Under the pieces are notes generated by a model. That model was not told the DNA's origin. It was given only the letters and a program-made list of their open reading frames with translations, and did no database searches. DNA of 8,834 bases from Chloroflexota bacterium (lineage in GTDB: Bacteria > Chloroflexota > Dehalococcoidia > UBA3495): NCBI GenBank assembly GCA_022563275.1, contig JADFNR010000049.1, positions 14,958 through 23,791 of the forward strand, given 5' to 3'. A program made the translations under genes and the position numbers. Below, in pieces: positions 1 to 6,878 of this stretch. Positions within the stretch are counted from its first letter, which is position 1. Each line of letters opens with the position of its first letter.

Positions 1-570
1 GTGTTCCATCAAGACGACCCCGGTGACCGCATGCACATCATCGTCCAAGGCCGTGTGCGCATATCCTTGGATTCGGATGACGGACGGGAAAAAGACGTCG
101 CCCTGCTGCGGCCTGGCGAATGCTTTGGAGAGATGTCCCTTTTGGACGGATCTAACCGCTCGGCGAAAGCGACCGCGGTGGATGATATAGAGACCTTGGT
201 CCTGATGCGTGACGATTACATTGGCTTCCTTGGTGAATACCCTGAAGTGGCGGCCCAAACCACCGCTGTCCTGACCAGCCGCCTGCGAAACGCAAATCAG
301 ATGTTGGGGGACATGGCGTTTCTTGATGTGCCCACACGCGTGGCGAAGCAATTGATTGAACTTGCCGAGAGCCAACTCGAAGGCGCCGATCCAGAGGGAG
401 CCATCGAGATCTCCATCGGCCAGGACGAACTGGCGCGCCTGGTGGGCTCATCCCGCGAGACCGTTAGCCGCGCTTTGACGAGCTACCGCCGCATGGGACT
501 GCTCACAACATTCCACCGCCGCATCTCCATAACCGACCTTCGCGGCCTTGCGCGCATGGCGTCTTACTAG
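1..570 (+). CDS. Crp/Fnr-family transcriptional regulator (5' truncated by window edge)
   Basis: This is a cyclic-nucleotide-type transcription factor: an N-terminal effector-binding beta-barrel followed by a DNA-binding helix-turn-helix. Residues 1-70 are the cNMP-binding fold. The phosphate cassette reads GEMSLLDGSNRSAKATA and keeps the Gly-Glu (43-44) and Arg-Ser (53-54) that contact cAMP in E. coli CRP. A dimerisation helix spans about 80-125, and the winged HTH covers about 138-170. The recognition helix SRETVSRAL has Arg152, Glu153 and Arg157 at the places of CRP R180, E181 and R185, so a TGTGA-type half-site is expected. There are no Fnr-type N-terminal cysteines in the visible part. 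The GTG at position 1 is probably not the true start: by alignment with CRP about 30 N-terminal residues lie outside the window. CRP-like operators occur downstream near 1814 and 1857. The family call is secure; cAMP as ligand is inference. Confidence 0.93.
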   Translation: MFHQDDPGDRMHIIVQGRVRISLDSDDGREKDVALLRPGECFGEMSLLDGSNRSAKATAVDDIETLVLMRDDYIGFLGEYPEVAAQTTAVLTSRLRNANQMLGDMAFLDVPTRVAKQLIELAESQLEGADPEGAIEISIGQDELARLVGSSRETVSRALTSYRRMGLLTTFHRRISITDLRGLARMASY

Positions 571-593
571 GGCGCAAGCCCCGTTAAGCGCCC
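570..593 (+). terminator. GC-rich hairpin just after the Crp/Fnr stop codon
   Basis: GGGCGC (570-575) pairs perfectly with GCGCCC (588-593) around a 12-nt loop, starting on the last base of the stop codon. There is no T tract after it, so it may be a weak or factor-assisted 3' end, or chance in GC-rich DNA. Confidence 0.25.
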
Positions 594-692
594 AAGTAAT
601 TTCCGCCTAGAACCCATCTCCAACCGATACTTCTGTGCCGACGGGGAAGATGCAGCCAGAGCCAGCGCTGAGAAAAGACGACTTTTTTATCC

Positions 693-718
693 ATGACGGC
701 AACGCCCGCCGTTATTTT
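693..718 (+). terminator. Hairpin followed by a short T run, possible intrinsic terminator
   Basis: ATGACGGC (693-700) can pair with GCCGTTAT (708-715), with one G-U pair and a 7-nt loop, and is followed by a few T residues (to 718). It lies about 120 nt after the Crp/Fnr gene and just before the prepilin peptidase. It could end the regulator transcript or act as a 5' hairpin for the next gene. The T run is short, so support is modest. Confidence 0.35.
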
Positions 719-736
719 CGCGGAGTCTAACCAGTC

Positions 737-1549
737 ATCACTGCTATTCTGGGCGTCTTCGCCTTCTTCTTAGGCGCGTCGGTCGGAAGTTTCCTAAACG
801 TGGTCGCTGACCGGGTACCGGACGGGCGCTCTTTGATGCATCCGCCGTCATATTGCGAATCTTGCCAACGCCCGTTGGCATCCATCGACATGGTCCCGGT
901 ATTCAGCTACATCTGGTTACGCGGTAAATGCCGCCACTGCAAAGCACCGGTCTCCCTTAGAGTCGTGTTGGTGGAGGCGGTCACTGGAACCCTTTTCGTA
1001 GCGGTGCTTTCGCTCTATGGATTCGGGACGGACTTCGTAGTCCTTTCCGCCTGCATCTCACTGCTCATTGTAATCTCACTCATCGACCTGGAACACGGGC
1101 TGATCCTGGACGCAATGGTTTTCCCCAGCATCGTATTGCTGCTCTTGTTGGCGCCATTCTGGACGGAGATCGGAATACCCAGAACGTTCTTGGGTGACGA
1201 TACCCTGATCGCTTCCTTGGCCAATTCATATCTATCTGGTCTAGGAGCTTTCTTGGTTTTTCTCATCATCGCCATGATCAGTCCATCCGGAATGGGCGGG
1301 GGAGACGTTAAATTCGCCGCTGTCTTGGGTTTGATGGTTGGCTTCCCGGGAATCCTCCTAGCGATATGGATCTCCGCGGTTGGGGGAGGGCTAATCGCCA
1401 TTGGCCTGATTCTGGCCCGGAAGAAGAGCCGTAAGGATGTCATACCCTTCGGACCGTTCATGGCCATGGGCGCCGCCGTGGTTCTCATTGCCGGGCCGGA
1501 CCTCATAGATTGGTATCAAGACCTGGCGGCCGCAATCTCAGGCACGTAA
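737..1549 (+). CDS. pilD: Prepilin leader peptidase / N-methyltransferase (PilD/GspO family)
   Basis: This is an inner-membrane aspartyl protease that cleaves, and normally methylates, type IV prepilins and pseudopilins. Numbered from the ATC at 737 it has 270 residues, the usual family length. Motifs in order: first membrane segment with GSFLNVVADRVP (about 16-27); zinc-type CxxC pairs Cys40/Cys43 and Cys65/Cys68; first catalytic aspartate Asp117 in LIDLEHGLILD, where the usual IPD proline is Leu; second catalytic aspartate Asp190 in GMGGGDVK (185-192); and IPFGPFMAMGA near 236. Several further hydrophobic segments fit a polytopic protein. The frame opens after a stop at 728-730 and has no ATG, GTG or TTG until the GTG at 800, which would delete GSFLN. 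ATC 737 (GGAG 11 nt upstream), ATT 746 and CTG 749 are candidate rare starts; a sequencing or natural frameshift is the alternative. Function is confident, exact start is not. Confidence 0.9.
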   Translation: MTAILGVFAFFLGASVGSFLNVVADRVPDGRSLMHPPSYCESCQRPLASIDMVPVFSYIWLRGKCRHCKAPVSLRVVLVEAVTGTLFVAVLSLYGFGTDFVVLSACISLLIVISLIDLEHGLILDAMVFPSIVLLLLLAPFWTEIGIPRTFLGDDTLIASLANSYLSGLGAFLVFLIIAMISPSGMGGGDVKFAAVLGLMVGFPGILLAIWISAVGGGLIAIGLILARKKSRKDVIPFGPFMAMGAAVVLIAGPDLIDWYQDLAAAISGT

Positions 1550-1813
1550 CTGGGGTACACGGTCGGTCACTGATCTTCATACGAACATGAAAGTGTCCGG
1601 TTTATTCCTCAGTCCACCAGACCCCAACTCTTCCTCGTGGGTCTTGTCACTTCCGTCTGGCAATCTTTCCAGTCCTTGATACCCGGCACATTTGTACATT
1701 GGGAGGTAATGGCCAGGTAATTGTTGAGGAATATCATATCCGTGGAGCATCTGTGTTCGTCCACCGGTGCGGGGTAGTCCCGAAGATTCACATGATTCCC
1801 ACACGAAATCTGT

Positions 1814-1829
1814 TGCGATTCAAATCACA
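1814..1829 (+). promoter_or_regulatory. CRP-type operator, upstream copy
   Basis: TGCGA-N6-TCACA matches the E. coli CRP core TGTGA-N6-TCACA at 9 of 10 fixed positions. It lies 350 nt upstream of the response-regulator start at 2164. The Crp/Fnr protein at 1-570 has a CRP-identical set of base-contacting residues, so it is a plausible ligand. That link is inference. Confidence 0.5.
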
Positions 1830-1856
1830 ATATAGGGGTCAATCTAGCCGTTCAAA

Positions 1857-1872
1857 TGTGGCAAACATCACA
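1857..1872 (+). promoter_or_regulatory. CRP-type operator, downstream copy
   Basis: TGTGG-N6-TCACA matches the CRP core at 9 of 10 fixed positions and is preceded by AAA, as in the extended CRP consensus. Its centre (1864.5) is 43 bp from the centre of the upstream copy, about four helical turns, so two dimers would sit on the same DNA face. Confidence 0.55.
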
Positions 1873-1916
1873 CCGAATCAAAAAGGCAGGTCACAGACGG
1901 CGCGATTACTCCAACA

Positions 1917-1922
1917 GATAAT
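1917..1922 (+). promoter_or_regulatory. Candidate -10 element (GATAAT)
   Basis: GATAAT differs from TATAAT at one base. No good -35 lies 16-18 nt upstream, as is common at activator-dependent promoters. A start near 1929 would put the downstream CRP-type site centre at roughly -64, near the class I activation distance but not exactly on it. The evidence is sequence resemblance only. Confidence 0.25.
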
Positions 1923-1992
1923 CCGGGCAACGTTTAGATACCCCCGGAACTGCTCCGAAAACAACTCCAGCCCGACGCCATTAGGGCTGCCC

Positions 1993-2010
1993 AGGAGAGG
2001 AAAACGGATG
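1993..2010 (+). promoter_or_regulatory. Strong Shine-Dalgarno with in-frame alternative ATG for the response regulator
   Basis: AGGAGAGG (1993-2000) precedes ATG 2008 with 10 nt between AGGAG and the ATG. This ATG is in frame with the response regulator and would add 52 basic Ser/Arg-rich residues before Met at 2164. It is a better ribosome site than that before 2164, but the added peptide has no domain character. Confidence 0.4.
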
Positions 2011-2104
2011 CGATACAAACCTCGGGGAACCGGTGTTTCTCGTCACTCCCACACCTCTGCATCCAGCCGTAATCGCAGCGTTTCGTTGCAATCTAACTTT
2101 CAAT

Positions 2105-2136
2105 TGAGACGGTCTCATGCTAGCATTGAAGCTAGC
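2105..2136 (+). repeat. Adjacent palindromes upstream of the response regulator
   Basis: TGAGAC-G-GTCTCA (2105-2117) is a 13-nt palindrome about a single central base. It is followed at once by GCTAGC (2119-2124) and a second GCTAGC (2131-2136), 6 nt apart; each copy is self-complementary, so the pair is both a direct and an inverted repeat. They end 27 nt before ATG 2164. They could be an operator or mRNA structure; if translation starts at 2008 they are coding. Confidence 0.35.
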
Positions 2137-2163
2137 CGAGTAGCTTTGGAGACGTGCTCCGGA

Positions 2164-3069
2164 ATGGCGACGAAAAAGAGCAAATATGTCCGCTCACACG
2201 ATCAAAAGATTAACATAATCCTCATAGTCGAAGACGATAAGCATACATCGCGCCTAAACCGCTCGATTTTGGAAGACGAGGGCTACACGGTGGCCTGTGC
2301 CGGAAGCGGCGAAGAAGCCCTGAACATGTTGACCGCCACTACTCCATCGCTGGTCCTCCTGGATGTGATGCTTCCCGCGATGGACGGTTTTGTAACCTTT
2401 GAGAAGATTCGCGAGCAATCTCAGGTGCCAATCATATTTGTCTCAACCGAGGACCGCGACGAGGACATGGTACGTGGACTTGAGATGGGTGCGGACGACT
2501 ATATCGCGAAGCCATTTTCAACCAGCGAACTCGCCGCAAGAGTGAAAGCGGTACTGCGGCGCAACGATTCCAGCCGGCCCAGGAAAGCGGCGCCCCGCCC
2601 ATCGCCCTCCGAGCCCGACATGGCCTTCCTAGACAAGCCTGACGAGACGGGAAAGACGGTTGGAAATCCCACCGAAACAAGATCTAGCTATAAGGCCGGA
2701 TTCCTGAGTTCTTCCATCGAGCGCGTGAACTCGGTAAACGGAGTAAGCGCATCTTCCTCTGCTCCCACAGAAGGTGAGGAGATTTACGAGGGCGCCGTGA
2801 AACTGATCGTCGAGACAAATGGCGAGATCAAGAACATGGTCAAATTCGTTGGCACGTTGCGTGAGAACCCACAGATCCATCTGCTCCGCGTGGTCTCCAA
2901 CGCCCGGAGAGACGGCATGGATGTATGGCTTCGCCTTCGCGGACCCAACCCCTTGCGGACCACACTGTTGGCGGCAAGCGGCGTCTCGCAAGTTGAGGCC
3001 GTGGAGGATTTTGAACTTGACCTGGAATCTGGCGCCGAGATGCCAATCTTGAAGGTATCGCTGGATTGA
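2164..3069 (+). CDS. Response regulator: receiver domain, disordered linker, alpha/beta C-terminal domain
   Basis: Residues 17-133 form a CheY-like receiver. It has acidic pocket residues Glu23/Asp24/Asp25, phosphoacceptor Asp67 in LLDVMLPAMDG, Ser94 at the switch Thr/Ser position and Lys116 in YIAKPF, so it should be phosphorylatable. Residues 135-205 are a Pro/Ser/Glu-rich linker. Residues 208-300 are a compact domain whose hydrophobic pattern reads beta-alpha-beta-beta-alpha-beta, a ferredoxin-like arrangement. It is not a DNA-binding winged helix, GGDEF or other standard output domain that I recognise. The gene sits 124 nt before pilB, so a role in controlling pilus assembly, like the PilG/PilH receivers, is likely but inferred. 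No histidine kinase is in the window. Start 2164 was chosen because MATKKSK sits shortly before the receiver; ATG 2008 with a stronger Shine-Dalgarno is the main alternative. Receiver call is firm, tail function unknown. Confidence 0.88.
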   Translation: MATKKSKYVRSHDQKINIILIVEDDKHTSRLNRSILEDEGYTVACAGSGEEALNMLTATTPSLVLLDVMLPAMDGFVTFEKIREQSQVPIIFVSTEDRDEDMVRGLEMGADDYIAKPFSTSELAARVKAVLRRNDSSRPRKAAPRPSPSEPDMAFLDKPDETGKTVGNPTETRSSYKAGFLSSSIERVNSVNGVSASSSAPTEGEEIYEGAVKLIVETNGEIKNMVKFVGTLRENPQIHLLRVVSNARRDGMDVWLRLRGPNPLRTTLLAASGVSQVEAVEDFELDLESGAEMPILKVSLD

Positions 3070-3193
3070 TCTTCCAGTTCATCTTTCATCCGCCAGTGAT
3101 TCAACATCCCTGCCGGTGGTCTAACAGGCCCCTGAGCGTCCACCAACCTGCCGATGGCTGACTAACCTAACCGGACTGACCTCCAACCTGCTT

Positions 3194-4972
3194 ATGATAG
3201 AAAAAATCGATCCCGACATCTCCCAGGAGACAAACGAAGACGGCTCCAATGGGTCATCTGGGCCCGGCGGCCCCGTTTCTGTCGAAAAACGGGTCGGCTT
3301 CGCCCGTCCGGTTTCCCTCGGTCAGATGGTCACCGAGGCCGGTATTTTGACTGCGGAAGAGGTCGCCAATGCCCAGGAAACCGCCTGGAAAGAGCGGCTT
3401 CCTCTGGGCCGCGTCCTGGTCAAAGAAGGCATGGTGCTGTCCACGGACCTGGCCACCCTGACCGCCCTCCACCTTGGCCTGGCCATGGTCGATCTGCGCA
3501 GCGAAAAGATCGATCCGGCGGCGGTGGCCCTGATCTCCGAAGACGTGGCCCGGCGTTATTTGGTGCTGCCCATCTCCCGAACCTCTAACCGGCTCACGGT
3601 GGCCATGACCGACCCCACCGACCTTCAGGTGCTCCAAGACTTGGCCTCCCGCACCGGTTACACCATCGACCCGGTGATCACCACCGAAGAGGACCTGCAA
3701 GAGCACGTGGACCGGGCCTACCGGATCACGGCGCAACCCCTATCCGGCGTCGAAGCCAGCGAAGACGACATCCCCGAATCAAGACTCACCGCCCAGACTC
3801 TCCGGGAATCGGGGCCGGCCCAAGTCATCAACCTTCTTTTGCACCAAGCCCTCCAAGACCGGGCCTCGGATATTCACATCGAGCCTTCCGACTCCCGGCT
3901 GCGCATCCGGTTCAGGATCGACGGGATCCTTCACGAGGTCATGAACCTGCCCTTGGACATGCACCCCACCATCATCAGCCGCCTCAAGATCATGTGCGGC
4001 ATGAACATCGCCGAGCGCCGCCGTCCCCAGGACGGCCAATTGACCTTTGAGGTCATGGACCGCTCCGTTGACGTGCGCGTCGCCATCAGCGGCACCGTGG
4101 CCGGGGAGATGTCGGTCCTGCGTTTATTGGACGACAAGAAATTCACCCTGCTCTCCCTTGACCAACTGGGGTTCCGGCCCGACTCGGAAGAGGCGTTCCG
4201 GAAGCTGCTCCGTCTGCCCTACGGGATGGTGATCGTCTGCGGGCCCACCGGGTCCGGCAAGAGCACCACCCTCTATGCCTCAGTACTGCAGATGAACCGG
4301 ATCGAGAACAAGGTCATCTCCATCGAAGACCCGGTGGAATATCATATGGCCGACGTCAACCAGATGCAGGTAAACCCCGAGGCTGACATCACCTTCGCCT
4401 CTCAACTTCGCAGTATCCTGCGCCTGGACCCAGACGTTATCCTGGTCGGCGAGATCCGGGACCAAGAAACCGCCCTCATCGCCACCCAGGCGGCGCTGAC
4501 CGGTCACCTGGTCCTTACCACTCTCCACGCCAACGACACTGTCTCGGCCTTGATTCGGCTCAAGGAGCTGGGAGTGCCGCCCTATCTGGTGGCGTCTTCA
4601 GTGGCGGGCATCGTCGCCCAGCGGATGGTACGGGCGGTGTGCCAGACCTGTATGACTCTCACCGACCGGCCCGTGGCCGAGCAGCAGGCCTACGCCGCGG
4701 AGATGGGTGAAGAAAAACAACGGTTCCAATATGGGTCGGGCTGCAACGCCTGCGCCCAGACCGGCTATGTCGGCCGTATCGGTGTGTTCGAGGTCCTCAA
4801 CATTACCGACGGCATCCGGCAATTATTCTTGGAAGACGCTCCCCGGCACCAACTTTTCAGCAAGGCCGTTGACGAGGGAATCATTGTGTTGCGGAAAGAC
4901 GGCATGATCAAGGTCCAACAAAATTTGACCACTCCATACGAAGTGATGCGAGTGATGTTCAGTCTGGAATAA
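3194..4972 (+). CDS. pilB: Type IV pilus assembly / type II secretion ATPase (PilB/GspE family)
   Basis: This hexameric cytoplasmic ATPase drives pilin polymerisation through the membrane platform protein. Of its 592 residues, 1-35 are a low-complexity Gly/Ser/Asn-rich lead. About 38-178 is a T2SSE N-terminal (MshEN-like) domain. Residues 223-345 are the N2 domain with ASDIHIEP and the CGMNIAERRRPQDG signature. The motor core carries Walker A GPTGSGKST (350-358), the Asp box VISIEDPVEY (374-383), Walker B near LDPDVILVGEIRD (411-423) and the His box GHLVLTTLHAND (437-448). Cys483, Cys486, Cys517 and Cys520 form the tetracysteine zinc site typical of PilB/GspE and absent from PilT. All motifs are intact, so it should be active. 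Thirty-two nucleotides separate it from pilC, consistent with an operon. No Shine-Dalgarno is visible before the ATG; Met45 is too far inside the N-terminal domain to be a better start. Confidence 0.97.
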   Translation: MIEKIDPDISQETNEDGSNGSSGPGGPVSVEKRVGFARPVSLGQMVTEAGILTAEEVANAQETAWKERLPLGRVLVKEGMVLSTDLATLTALHLGLAMVDLRSEKIDPAAVALISEDVARRYLVLPISRTSNRLTVAMTDPTDLQVLQDLASRTGYTIDPVITTEEDLQEHVDRAYRITAQPLSGVEASEDDIPESRLTAQTLRESGPAQVINLLLHQALQDRASDIHIEPSDSRLRIRFRIDGILHEVMNLPLDMHPTIISRLKIMCGMNIAERRRPQDGQLTFEVMDRSVDVRVAISGTVAGEMSVLRLLDDKKFTLLSLDQLGFRPDSEEAFRKLLRLPYGMVIVCGPTGSGKSTTLYASVLQMNRIENKVISIEDPVEYHMADVNQMQVNPEADITFASQLRSILRLDPDVILVGEIRDQETALIATQAALTGHLVLTTLHANDTVSALIRLKELGVPPYLVASSVAGIVAQRMVRAVCQTCMTLTDRPVAEQQAYAAEMGEEKQRFQYGSGCNACAQTGYVGRIGVFEVLNITDGIRQLFLEDAPRHQLFSKAVDEGIIVLRKDGMIKVQQNLTTPYEVMRVMFSLE

Positions 4973-5004
4973 CCGGCTGGAATCACCGGCCATACTCTTT
5001 AGCC

Positions 5005-6213
5005 ATGCTTTATAACTACGTTGCATACACTCTAGAAGAGGGCCTGTACAAGGGCAAGATCGAGGCGGACACCGAGGGCGAGGCCAGAGGCGAGGTGGTC
5101 CGGCAGGGATATACGGTGCTGCGCATCTCGCCCGTCCGCACCATGCCAGCTCTCGAGGAGATGTTCCCCTCCCTCTTCAAAGTGAAAACCGGCGAGTTGG
5201 TCCGGTTCTCCCGCCAACTGGCAACGATGGTGCGCGGCGGCAGCAGCCTGCAACGCGCTCTGGATATGCTGGAAGACGAAACCCACAACCGTGTCATGAG
5301 GCGGGTGCTGGGCAGCGTCCGCAAGACCATCGACCAAGGCGGCAGCCTTTCCGCCGCATTCGCCCAGTTCCCCAAGGTGTTCAGCACCCGCTACACATCC
5401 GTTGTGGAGGTGGGTGAACACACCGGAAGCCTGGCCGACTCTCTGGAGCAATTGGCTAATACGTTGGCCCGGGAGCACGAGGCGGTGCAGAAGTTCAAAC
5501 GCACCATGATGATGCCGGCCTTCACCATGGGCGCGTCATTAGCCATGCTGGTCCTGATGATGACGGTGATGCTGCCTCCCCTTCTCAGCGCCTTTGAGAA
5601 CCGGGGCACCGACGTGCCTTTAATCACCCAGATCGCCATGGCGGGCATCAACGCCTTTTCCGACAATCTGATCTACATCGGAGCGGCGATCTTGATAATT
5701 GGCGTTACCATGACCATCGTGCGCCGCATACCGACCACCAAATACGCCCTGCACGTGTTGATCACCCGGCTGCCCATCGCTGGTGGCCTGATAGTTACCC
5801 AGGAGATGGCCCAGTTCTCCCGCACCAACGCCATGCTGCTTGAGGCCGGAGTTCCCTTGGCCAGGTCTCTTCCGCTGGCCATCAGCGGCTGCAAGAACCT
5901 GGCCTTGTTGCGCGCATTAAACGCTGGCGAAGAGAGTCTGTTGAGCGGCCACGGCTTCGCATCGGCGGTGGGGCGTTATTCGGTGATGCCGAAACTGTGG
6001 GTGGAACTGGTGTCAGTCGGAGAGGAGAACAACGTCCTGGGGCGGACCCTCGGCGATCTCGCCACCGCCTACGAGAACGAGGTAGAGAACCGGTTAGGCT
6101 CGATCATCGCCATGTTGGAGCCGGCGTCCACATTCGTGGTCGGCGGCGTGGTCCTGTTCATCGCCCTCTCCATGTTCTTGCCCATATACTCCGGAATGGA
6201 GGACCTGGGCTAG
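5005..6213 (+). CDS. pilC: Type IV pilus inner-membrane platform protein (PilC/GspF family)
   Basis: This polytopic inner-membrane protein couples the PilB motor to pilin insertion at the base of the pilus. It has 402 residues, the normal length. A short soluble N-terminal part (1-60) is followed by two T2SSF repeats: residues 64-187, beginning with FSRQLATMVRGGSSLQRAL, and residues 267-390, beginning with FSRTNAMLLEAGVPLARSL. Hydrophobic segments at about 171-193, 221-239 and 373-394 match the three membrane helices of the family, with GEHTGSL and GEENNVLG as the conserved repeat signatures near 137 and 339. It follows pilB after 32 nt, so the two are probably co-transcribed. The ATG lacks an obvious Shine-Dalgarno. 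GspF is the only close alternative, and the neighbouring PilO/PilM/PilN-type genes favour a pilus. Confidence 0.96.
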   Translation: MLYNYVAYTLEEGLYKGKIEADTEGEARGEVVRQGYTVLRISPVRTMPALEEMFPSLFKVKTGELVRFSRQLATMVRGGSSLQRALDMLEDETHNRVMRRVLGSVRKTIDQGGSLSAAFAQFPKVFSTRYTSVVEVGEHTGSLADSLEQLANTLAREHEAVQKFKRTMMMPAFTMGASLAMLVLMMTVMLPPLLSAFENRGTDVPLITQIAMAGINAFSDNLIYIGAAILIIGVTMTIVRRIPTTKYALHVLITRLPIAGGLIVTQEMAQFSRTNAMLLEAGVPLARSLPLAISGCKNLALLRALNAGEESLLSGHGFASAVGRYSVMPKLWVELVSVGEENNVLGRTLGDLATAYENEVENRLGSIIAMLEPASTFVVGGVVLFIALSMFLPIYSGMEDLG

Positions 6214-6220
6214 GCGCCTT

Positions 6221-6254
6221 GTCCATCTAGCTGAACGCACGGCCTAGATAGGAC
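6221..6254 (+). other. Hairpin between pilC and the pilO-like gene
   Basis: GTCCATCTAG (6221-6230) pairs with CTAGAT (6244-6249) and GGAC (6251-6254), giving a 10-bp stem with one bulged A at 6250 and a 13-nt loop. No T tract follows. It fills much of the 68-nt gap and could affect mRNA processing or stability, setting pilC levels apart from downstream genes. Confidence 0.45.
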
Positions 6255-6281
6255 CCACGGAAAGCCGCATGGAATAGGACA

Positions 6282-6878
6282 ATGGAACGAGCGATCGAAA
6301 AATTCCGGCGAAGATTGTCCACATCCCGGCCATGGGTCACCGCCGCGGTGATCGTGGCGGCGTGCCTTTTTTTGTATTTCGCCGGTCAGGGAATCCGCTA
6401 TTTGCAAGCAACCAGGGAGAACGCCTCCATCCGGAAAGACATCGGCCGCTTGGAGCGGGCCACAGGACAGTTGCCGGCCGATTATGGGGAACAAGAAGCC
6501 ACGTTAGAGCGCAAAAACCTCCAACTGGAAACCTTGCACGGGCTATTTGAGTACCCGGCCACCGACGATTTGATGCGCATCGTGTCGGACACCGCCGGAA
6601 ACACCGGCCTGGACCTGGTGTCGATGACGGCGGATGTCGTTGTGATTGAGCCTCGGGGAAACCTCAGATATCGGGTCCGACCCATCTCGGTGGTTTTGGA
6701 CGGACCCGCCGCCAATGTCCGTGAGTTTCTATCCGCACTCTATGACCGGGTGCCGGTGTTGGTGGCCTCCCAAGCCAGGATGGTGAACCTGGACACCTCC
6801 CCGTCAACCCAGATTCAGCTGCGGTTCTACCTGTCGCCAGAACCCATCCCCGATGACGGCGAGGAGACCTCCGGATGA
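6282..6878 (+). CDS. pilO: PilO-like type IV pilus alignment-complex protein
   Basis: This is a bitopic inner-membrane protein of 198 residues with PilO architecture. A short basic cytoplasmic tail (1-16, rich in Arg) leads to one membrane helix at about 18-36, then a coiled-coil-like segment (about 40-85) with many Glu/Arg/Leu. The periplasmic part (about 93-186) has a PilO-like alpha/beta pattern: a helix DDLMRIVSDTAGNTGL, a strand, a paired strand RYRVRPISVVLDG, a helix ANVREFLSALYD and final strands ending at QIQLRFYLSP. In type IV pilus systems PilO heterodimerises with PilN and links the cytoplasmic PilM ring to outer components. Sequence conservation in this family is low, so the call rests on topology plus position before a PilM-PilN protein. 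GGA and AGGA just upstream (6271-6279) give a weak ribosome site. The stop overlaps a downstream ATG (ATGA, 6875-6878). Confidence 0.78.
   Translation: MERAIEKFRRRLSTSRPWVTAAVIVAACLFLYFAGQGIRYLQATRENASIRKDIGRLERATGQLPADYGEQEATLERKNLQLETLHGLFEYPATDDLMRIVSDTAGNTGLDLVSMTADVVVIEPRGNLRYRVRPISVVLDGPAANVREFLSALYDRVPVLVASQARMVNLDTSPSTQIQLRFYLSPEPIPDDGEETSG

Larger units (their letters stand above)
1550..2163 (+). other. Long intergenic/regulatory region between pilD and the response regulator
   Basis: About 610 nt without a convincing gene, visibly more AT-rich than the flanking coding DNA. The response-regulator frame stays open upstream to a TTG at 1699, but the predicted peptide there is Arg/Ser/Asn-rich with no domain character and looks untranslated. 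Reverse-strand frames here are short and featureless. The region contains two CRP-type sites, a possible -10 element, a strong Shine-Dalgarno before an alternative ATG at 2008, and palindromes at 2105-2136, each listed separately. Confidence 0.6.

Noticed and set aside
671..688. AGAAAAG/CTTTTTT hairpin before pilD
   Set aside because: The stem is almost all A-T with a 4-nt loop and would be unstable; the GC-richer hairpin at 693-718 is the better terminator candidate.
800..802. GTG 800 as the start of the prepilin peptidase
   Set aside because: It would cut off the conserved GSFLN segment and first membrane helix, which are encoded in frame just upstream.
1577..1804. 75-codon reverse-strand frame in the intergenic region
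   Set aside because: No recognisable motif, no convincing ribosome site and ordinary composition; too weak to call a gene.
1699..2163. Upstream extension of the response-regulator reading frame back to a TTG at 1699
   Set aside because: The extra peptide is Arg/Ser/Asn-rich without domain character, the region contains the CRP-type sites, and better starts exist at 2008 and 2164.
3115..3144. GGTGG...CCACC inverted repeat between the response regulator and pilB
   Set aside because: Only 5 bp with a 20-nt loop and no T tract; likely chance, although it could help form a weak 3' end.
4973..5004. Two CCGG tetramers in the pilB-pilC gap
   Set aside because: The pairing is only 4 bp and CCGG is common in this GC-rich DNA.
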